A stretch of 25,945 bases of DNA from Priapulus caudatus (Eukaryota; Priapulida; Priapulimorpha; Priapulimorphida; Priapulidae), in assembly GCF_000485595.1 (NCBI RefSeq), contig NW_014577081.1, positions 471,203 to 497,147 on the forward strand, in the 5' to 3' direction. The notes beneath the pieces are model-generated. The model was not told the DNA's origin and made no database searches. It saw only the letters and a program-made list of their open reading frames with translations. Positions 21,601-25,945 of this stretch are shown piece after piece. Each line of letters opens with the position of its first letter. Position 1 is the stretch's first letter. The position numbers and the translations under genes were made by a program.

Positions 21601-23852
21601 TAGCAACCACCTGTTAATACCTGAATGCCACAGTTAAGAAAACGAAAAAACAATGTACATGACAAAATTATGTCCTCGGATGCAGACCACCCTTAACCGA
21701 TTCAGCAGGAAAAGAGCTCAATGCTTTTTCTATCACATCACTTAATGATTTTTAACCAATAAACCAAATATATTTTATGGCTTATGACCCTGGTTTCTAA
21801 TAGCAATTACTTTGATTTTACCCACTATTTTAACATAAATCATTACAACATGCACAGAACTTTGCATGTAACCTAGCTATATGCAGTTGTAACGTAAGGA
21901 TACAGTCGACATGACGTACTGGAATGCCCCACAGCTGAGCATTGCTTACTACTTTACTTGAGCCTTGAGCCTGAAATGATGGACGTTTTATAAGTTCATT
22001 TGCATAAAATAACAATATACAAAGAAATCACAGATGAGTATAACTTTACCATGATTTGTTTTTATTTCAACAGATATTCAGGATCTCCTATTTGTATGCC
22101 CTCATGAAACAAAATGAAAAAGAATGAACAGAAATTTGGATATAAAAATATATAATTCTGTTCTGTTCTTGTACTACCAGCATTGGGAACATTTGTTACA
22201 GGGTCAAAAATGTTTTGTAGCAAAATGTACACATACAATAAGATAGGAAAATTATAATAATAACACGTAAAAATTATTATCCAGTGAAATTAACCACGCT
22301 GAACTATTGTCCTTGTGTCAGAGGTGAAATTATGCTAGAACTAAAGAAGTATATGGCCCACCTCGGAGATGGTGGCTTTCTCTAGCACGGCCTTCCCACG
22401 CGTGCAGTGTTGGTTGACGCTGGCTGTCTCCGGAAATGCTGCAGCATCTAGTGGTGATGTTCCCCTGCAGGAGTGACTCAATTAGATCCATGTAGATAGA
22501 TACAAGACAGACACCTGAGTATGCATCATTGCTGTAAGCTCAGTAATAAAATGTACAGTTTACCTGCTGTAGACCAGTAGCATGTAGACCAGTAATAGCA
22601 ATGACCAGCACAACGTAAAGTGATGGATACATAATTATATATTGTAGTGTGACCCGGAATATTCAATTTTATGACATTTCTGTAGCAAATTTCTTTCAGA
22701 TTTATTATCGTTTATAAACGAAGAAGTAGTTGGTTCAAGTCTAAGCAATTCGCTTAGACGATAGCTGGACTAGCCTGCCTGTCTCATCTAACCTTGTGGA
22801 CAACACTCTTACTTGAATCCGAAGGGACTCGGGCGGGAACAGTTGCTGAGAGAGGAGCTACTTCTGATCTCTTTTGCCTCCACCCTGTTAGTAATAAGAT
22901 AACAGACTTCCTTGCTGAAAAACTTGTCAATTACCTGAAAAATAAAAATATATACAGGGTGCGAAATTAACGGGAGTCCGGAGTCAAATACTCCCTGATT
23001 TACTGTCGGACTCCCTGATCTGAAATATGCAGGAGTCCATCATGTGACTCCCTGAAAATTCTGCCATACTGACTAGTTCGTTCCAGAGCACAGCCTCGCG
23101 GAATTACCGTATTTTTCCAGCTAATGTCCAAAGAAAATTTGGCAGACATGCAACCGCATTAATCTTCAAAATGAGCCCATGTATGCGTTATTGTTAATAT
23201 CTTTTTAATTTTTAACTTCAGACTGCGGACTGTCATTTTGCTGCCTCTTTTTGAGGGTAGGGAGTCCGTTGGACTCCCGTGTTCAAAAGTTAATTTCTAC
23301 CCCTGATATATGTACTTCTGTACTTATAATAACCATATCGAACAGCCTTGTATATCAGCAGGTGCTCTTCGATAGATGGAGAGATGGATGGATGGATGGA
23401 TGGAAGGATGGATAGATAGATAGAAAGACAGACAGGGAAGTAGGTAGGTAGGCAGGATAGCAGGCGGGCAAGAGGACACGCAGGCTGGCAGGCCGGCAGG
23501 AAACCAGTCAGGTGGCTGGGTAGGTAAGTAGGTAGCTACATAGGTAGATAGGTAAGTTGTAAAAAGTTTGGAGTATTTAACACTGGACTCGTGTTAATTT
23601 CAACACCTATAATAGAAATAAAGGTGAAAAATCTGTGATACTTACAGCACCAAGAATAGAAAGATCTTTTTCTAGGTCTGCGATCCTCTTTCTTCCATAT
23701 CCTATCAGATCCAGATAGAAAGACCTTCCGTATAGTGGTCGGTATACTGGAATTGGCGACGCCATGTAGCCTGCTTTAGTCAGGAACAGTGGAATGTTTC
23801 TAAAAGTGAGGGAAGGCAAACATAACAAGTGCCGCATAGCGACAGCGCTCAT
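14871..23852 (-). CDS. DBF4: DBF4/ASK-type CDC7 kinase regulatory subunit, ten exons, 1604 aa
   Basis: Exons on the minus strand: 23852-23646, 22934-22813, 22464-22362, 21970-21894, 21610-21553, 21312-21230, 20563-20360, 19628-19520, 19221-19100 and 18600-14871. All introns are GT-AG and all junctions keep frame (4815 nt). Known role: Dbf4 binds and activates Cdc7, and this DDK kinase phosphorylates MCM2-7 in the nucleus to fire replication origins. Visible domains are motif N/BRCT (about residues 40-175, FYLDL and CYLITN strands, RGKAVLEKA), motif M (about 206-235, PYIKVED then HYRPVHAELASWP), and the DBF zinc finger (about 305-345; ligands C309, C312, H322, H328). The remainder is a very long low-complexity tail. 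Vertebrate DBF4 is about 670 residues and fly Chiffon about 1700, so the tail is Chiffon-like in size. The first Met follows an in-frame TAG directly. A later Met (residue 30) or an upstream exon remain possible starts. Confidence 0.93.
18601..19099 (-). other. DBF4 intron 9
   Basis: GTAGGC donor, CTCACAG acceptor, phase 2. The last 203 nt are AT-rich with TAA/TAG-type runs on the plus strand, yet are open in the sense frame of exon 10. Confidence 0.85.
19100..19221 (-). CDS. DBF4: DBF4 exon 9: second half of zinc finger
   Basis: Starts HLLDPKHRQYVDNHANY, then ADLDRLI. H322 and H328 complete CX2CX9HX5H, the same spacing as in vertebrate DBF4. The FAxxxxxxxxLDxLI-like helix after the finger is present. 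In the family this motif C binds the Cdc7 N-lobe. Phase is 0 in, 2 out. Confidence 0.95.
19520..19628 (-). CDS. DBF4: DBF4 exon 8: first half of zinc finger
   Basis: A basic segment precedes RKAGYCESCCLNYNCLEK. C309 and C312 are the first two zinc ligands of the DBF-type finger. The exon ends exactly before the first ligand histidine (phase 0), so the finger is split by intron 8. Confidence 0.95.
19692..20239. mobile_element. Nonautonomous Tc1/mariner- or pogo-like element in DBF4 intron 7
   Basis: The left end CAGTAAAAACCCGCGTATAA and the reverse complement of the right end (GAGTAAAAACCCACGTATAA) match closely and continue with AGAACCT. TA lies next to each end. Subterminal copies of AGGTTCTTAT recur inside in several places. 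No transposase frame is present, so this is MITE-like. The superfamily call rests on the CAGT-type ends and the flanking TA. Confidence 0.72.
20360..20563 (-). CDS. DBF4: DBF4 exon 7: motif M and spacer
   Basis: Starts HYRPVHAELASWPRL, the animal YRPxxxQLxxxP signature of motif M. A spacer rich in Ala, Pro and Ser follows and runs to the zinc finger. The acceptor TTTGAGCAG and donor GTAAGT are both strong. Phase is 2 in, 2 out. Confidence 0.93.
20761..21092. mobile_element. Nonautonomous hAT-like element in DBF4 intron 6
   Basis: The left end CAGGGTTCTCCAAGC and the reverse complement of the right end CAGGCTTCTCCAAGA form terminal inverted repeats, with ATTATAGC / CTTATAGC shortly inside. 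TGTAT flanks both ends directly. The interior includes GGGAGTCCGGGGGCATGCCC, a G/C-rich block that I associate from memory with invertebrate DNA transposons. No coding frame. An 8-bp target duplication expected for hAT is not intact. Confidence 0.65.
21230..21312 (-). CDS. DBF4: DBF4 exon 6: start of motif M
   Basis: Reads LKMPYIKVEDNSR at its end, matching the vertebrate LKxPYxKVEDxS segment that opens motif M, which is known to contact the Cdc7 kinase lobe. Phase is 0 in, 2 out. Confidence 0.94.
21553..21610 (-). CDS. DBF4: DBF4 exon 5: linker
   Basis: A small 58-nt exon encoding WLLKVKANHPTLFVGSTKQ. It is recognised mainly because both splice sites and both phases (2 in, 0 out) join its neighbours in frame. 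Confidence 0.8.
21894..21970 (-). CDS. DBF4: DBF4 exon 4: C-terminal BRCT strand
   Basis: Reads SSKVVSNAQLWGIPVRHVD, equivalent to the vertebrate SNARSWGVKILHVDE block, where the Trp ends the BRCT fold. Phase is 0 in, 2 out. Confidence 0.93.
22362..22464 (-). CDS. DBF4: DBF4 exon 3: BRCT linker and RGK helix
   Basis: Reads GTSPLDAAAFPETASV, then TRGKAVLEKATISE. The RGKxLLEKA helix is a hallmark of animal DBF4 and DBF4B. Phase is 2 in, 0 out. Confidence 0.93.
22739..22759. repeat. Small perfect hairpin in DBF4 intron 2
   Basis: GTCTAAGC and GCTTAGAC are exact reverse complements around AATTC. Function unknown; may be chance. Confidence 0.6.
22813..22934 (-). CDS. DBF4: DBF4 exon 2: BRCT core
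   Basis: The exon encodes VIDKFFSKEVCYLITNR followed by VEAKEI and a serine-rich stretch. This is the second half of motif N, where the conserved pattern is bulky residues, then a CYLITN-type strand, then a charged turn. The acceptor TTTTTCAG lies about 20 bp from a transposon end in intron 1. Phase is 0 in, 2 out. Confidence 0.92.
22955..23305. mobile_element. Nonautonomous hAT-like MITE in DBF4 intron 1
   Basis: The left end CAGGGTGCGAAATTAAC and the reverse complement of the right end CAGGGGTAGAAATTAAC are clear terminal inverted repeats. GGGAGTCC motifs recur inside both ends and internally. Length is about 351 bp with no coding frame. The flanks are TA-rich, so the target duplication cannot be judged. 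On the gene strand the element ends about 20 bp before the exon 2 acceptor. Confidence 0.75.
23371..23560. repeat. (GATG)n / (GTAG)n tetranucleotide array in DBF4 intron 1
   Basis: Interrupted GATG, GATA, GGCA and GTAG tetramers with steady drift between motifs. Confidence 0.92.
23646..23852 (-). CDS. DBF4: DBF4 exon 1: N-terminus and start of BRCT motif N
   Basis: This exon encodes 69 residues ending in the first BRCT strand and helix: RPLYGRSFYLDL followed by RIADLEKDLSILGA. It matches the vertebrate pattern GKVFYLDL...L...I..LGG. It ends in phase 0 at a GTAAGT donor. The N-terminal MSAVAMR is preceded immediately by TAG, so the frame cannot extend upstream without splicing. A pyrimidine-rich CTTTTAG at 23800 could be an acceptor. 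If used, the true start would lie in an unseen upstream exon. Confidence 0.8.
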
Positions 23853-23885
23853 CTAACGTCTACTGCGGTGACTCTGTGGTGGAAA

Positions 23886-23958
23886 GTCAGCAGCAGCTCG
23901 CCTTAGGGCGTCCAGTCAGCAGCAGCTCGCCTTAGGGCGTCCCGTCAGCAGCAGCCAG
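23886..23958. repeat. 29-bp direct repeat upstream of DBF4
   Basis: GTCAGCAGCAGCTCGCCTTA starts at 23886 and 23915, 29 bp apart, in two near-identical copies. A partial third (GTCAGCAGCAG) starts at 23944. It lies 34 bp upstream of the assigned DBF4 ATG, in its 5' UTR, promoter or an unseen upstream intron. Confidence 0.9.
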
Positions 23959-24090
23959 CAGCGAGCCAGCTGTTATACACATGTACGCTCGCGGAGGTAT
24001 GCACTCTTTTTGAGTGCCCTCTGTCTAGTTACGTACGTGTGATGAGTGCGTAGATCTGACTGTTTGTGCGTGGGTGTTTATCTCTATCTT

Positions 24091-24163
24091 TCTGTCTGCC
24101 TGTCCGTCTGTCCGTCCGTCCGTCCGTCCGTCCGTCCGTCCGTCCGTGCGTGCGTGCGTGCGT
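24091..24163. repeat. (CCGT)n / (GCGT)n microsatellite
   Basis: CTGT and CCGT tetramers shift to GTGC units. Frames across it are artefacts. Confidence 0.95.
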
Positions 24164-24233
24164 TGGTGTGTGCGTGTATTTGCACTTGCACGCACGTGTA
24201 TGCGTTACCTGAGTTGTGCGTGCCACCTAGAGT

Positions 24234-24310
24234 GTGTTTGCCTACGGGTGCATGTTTACCTACGGGTGTTGCCTACATGTTTGCCTACGGGTGTTTGCCT
24301 ACGGGTGATT
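24234..24310. repeat. Short tandem repeat with GCCTACGGGTG core
   Basis: GTTTGCCTACGGGTG-type units recur about five times with variable spacing. Confidence 0.85.
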
Positions 24311-24600
24311 GTACGCCAAGGTAAAATCGTGTGCCCAGCCAATTCCATTTGGACCACCATATAGTGCGTAAGCCACTAAAGTTACGTCGCTGTACTCTGC
24401 ATGTGATCGGCATCAATAACGAGATGAAGTTAAATGCAGTTTTTCACTATATAGAAACGCTGGAACAAGATCTACACGGCCAGCTCCTTAATTACTCGTA
24501 TAACGGTTGTGTGCGGACAGGCACTCGTAGACAAAGGAAGATCAAATATACTGAATATTGCAACTACAATGACACTTGAAACCTCTGTCCGTTCGTCAAC
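24311..24600. other. Short unique stretch between repeat arrays
   Basis: No gene is supported here. If DBF4 has a non-coding first exon it might lie in this stretch, but I cannot identify one. Confidence 0.35.
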
Positions 24601-24627
24601 AGGTGTGCATGTGTGTGCGTGCGTGCC

Positions 24628-24658
<31 letters not shown>

Positions 24659-25080
24659 ATCTGTGTATGCGTGTCTGCAGGCGGACGTGTATGCGTGTAC
24701 GGGTGTGCGTGCGTGCGTGTGTGCGCCCGCTTGTGCATGTACGTGTGTGTGTGTGTTTGTGCGTGTGTACAACACACAAGTGCGCGTGCGCTTGCGTTTG
24801 CGTGTGTATGCATGTGTGTGTGCACGCATATGTGCGTGTATGTGTGCACGCTTGTGTGCGTGTGTGCGTGCATGCGTGCGTGTCTTTGGCCGTGCACGTG
24901 TGTGCTCGGGCGCGCGCGTGTGCGTGTGTGCGCGTGTGTGCGTCCGTGCTTGCGTCCGTGCTTGCGTGTGTGTGCGTGTGCGTGCGTGCGCCCGTGCGTG
25001 TGTGTGTGCGTGTGCGTGCGTGCGTGCGTGTGCGTGCGTGCGTGCGTGCGTGCGTGTGTGTGCGCGTGTGCGCGCACGTT
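24601..25080. repeat. About 480-bp alternating purine-pyrimidine (GT/GC)n tract
   Basis: Nearly continuous GTGT, GCGT and GCGC alternation. Such sequence is known to favour Z-DNA. Long open frames on both strands (for example 24472-25236 minus and 24509-25165 plus) are artefacts of stop-free repeat DNA. Confidence 0.93.
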
Positions 25081-25370
25081 TACGCAATTAACCGATGAGT
25101 TCAACTTAAGCCCGCTGGCACGCGTCTCCTGTTCTAACAGCAATTCCCATATAATTAGGCAATAATGATCAAGAAATAGACAGACGTACAGTACGTACTG
25201 CTCTAAACGAACGGACCGTAATAAGTACATCATCAACTTTTCATACTACCCGTGCAACGTCATTTCTACGCGTACGCGTGTTTACACGCACCGCGCGTAG
25301 TGTAGTTTTGCGTGTAGCACGCAATTAGCAGGGACTTGCGTAATAGCAGCGGATCGTGTTTTACCTTCAG

Positions 25371-25945
25371 GCTTCATAACGGCGGTCACGTGACGACACA
25401 CAGTCGATGGGCGGACATTCATCGTCCAGAGCGACTACCGCGGAACGGGCGTCGGCGACGAGCTGTTCCGCCGACGGGCCGAGTTCATCGGCGACGCGCA
25501 ACTTCGCGTCAACTCCGTCATGTACGCGTCAACGCCAACGCGACGCCTCGGCTTTACCGTCGTCGTTCACGTCAACCTCATGGAGCATCATGTCGACCAC
25601 GCAAGATGGCGACTCGACCGCCGCTGCCCTCCTGCTCGGCGACGATCCAGCCGTACAGGGACGACATGTACATAATGACGTTCAGCGCTTACGACGCTCA
25701 AATAGCCGGTCAGCTGCGCGACGGCTTTCTGAAGCCGTACCTGGCCGCGCACGACAATCGAAGCTACGTCGCCATCGAGGGTCAGTCTAAGATAGTCGGC
25801 TATACGACCATCACGCTATGACGGGCTTGTTCAGTTTCGGTTTATTCCCGCTTAGCGCGACGACGCCGCATACAGAGCAAACTTCTGCGTACGATCGTGG
25901 CAGACCTGCAGATGGCGCGCCGTCGTTGCCGGTGGGTGGCGACGA
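25371..25945 (+). pseudogene. Frameshifted GNAT acetyltransferase with Acetyltransf_18-like C-terminal domain, cut by window edge
   Basis: A TTTTACCTTCAG acceptor-like site precedes the segment. From about 25415, one frame reads FIVQSDYRGTGVGDELFRRR and continues to RRLGFTVVVHVN. This is a GNAT core whose RGTGVG is the acetyl-CoA pyrophosphate loop. The homology then moves to another frame, giving IQPYRDDMYIMTFSAYD, RDGFLKPYL and YVAIEGQSKIVGYTTI, typical of the second (Acetyltransf_18) domain. Near 25815 it moves again (YDGLVQFRFIPA, then a stop, then RDDAAYRA), and near 25880 back to KLLRTIVADL. At least three frame changes plus a stop make a pseudogene more likely than introns. Known members acetylate small molecules or proteins; the substrate here is unknown. 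It is divergent from DBF4 and has no evident functional link to it. Confidence 0.68.

Noticed and set aside
24472-25236. Long reading frames on both strands (up to 254 aa) rich in His/Thr/Arg or Cys/Val
   Set aside because: They read through (GT/GC)n repeat DNA, which lacks stops in many frames. There is no domain or splice support.

Overview
This is eukaryotic, animal-type DNA. It has spliced exons with GT-AG introns, long simple-sequence tracts, and fossil or nonautonomous DNA transposons. I cannot name the species. The single well-supported gene, DBF4, and the transposon types are compatible with an invertebrate metazoan, but nothing seen fixes the taxon.

Region by region: 1-5560 is intergenic, with a 39-bp minisatellite at the left edge, a possible Helitron 3' end, (CA)n, (TG)n and (TA)n arrays, and a near-perfect 58-nt palindrome. 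Bases 5583-8133 hold a decayed hAT-type transposon whose C-terminal dimerisation domain can still be read. Bases 9690-13315 form an island bounded by inverted copies of one sequence. It contains a 541-bp satellite-like repeat bearing GCGCATGCGC palindromes, a nested 65-bp triplication and a roughly 63-bp tandem array. Bases 13316-14870 are non-coding; the proximal part is probably the 3' UTR of the next gene and includes a palindromic two-strand AATAAA signal.

Bases 14871-23852 on the minus strand carry one ten-exon gene that I reconstruct as DBF4/ASK, the regulatory subunit of CDC7 kinase (DDK). All nine introns are GT-AG and every junction keeps frame, giving 4815 nt and 1604 residues. In order it encodes a BRCT-like motif N (exons 1-5), motif M (exons 6-7), a CX2CX9HX5H DBF-type zinc finger (exons 8-9), and a tail of about 1240 residues, disordered by its composition, in a single 3730-nt exon. 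That tail makes the protein more than twice the vertebrate length and similar in plan to fly Chiffon. Introns 1, 6 and 7 each hold a short nonautonomous DNA transposon.

Upstream of DBF4 are a 29-bp repeat, several microsatellites and about 480 bp of alternating purine-pyrimidine (GT/GC) DNA. At the right edge, on the plus strand and divergent from DBF4, is a GNAT acetyltransferase sequence (catalytic fold plus an Acetyltransf_18-like C-terminal domain) broken by several frame changes and at least one stop. It is probably a pseudogene.
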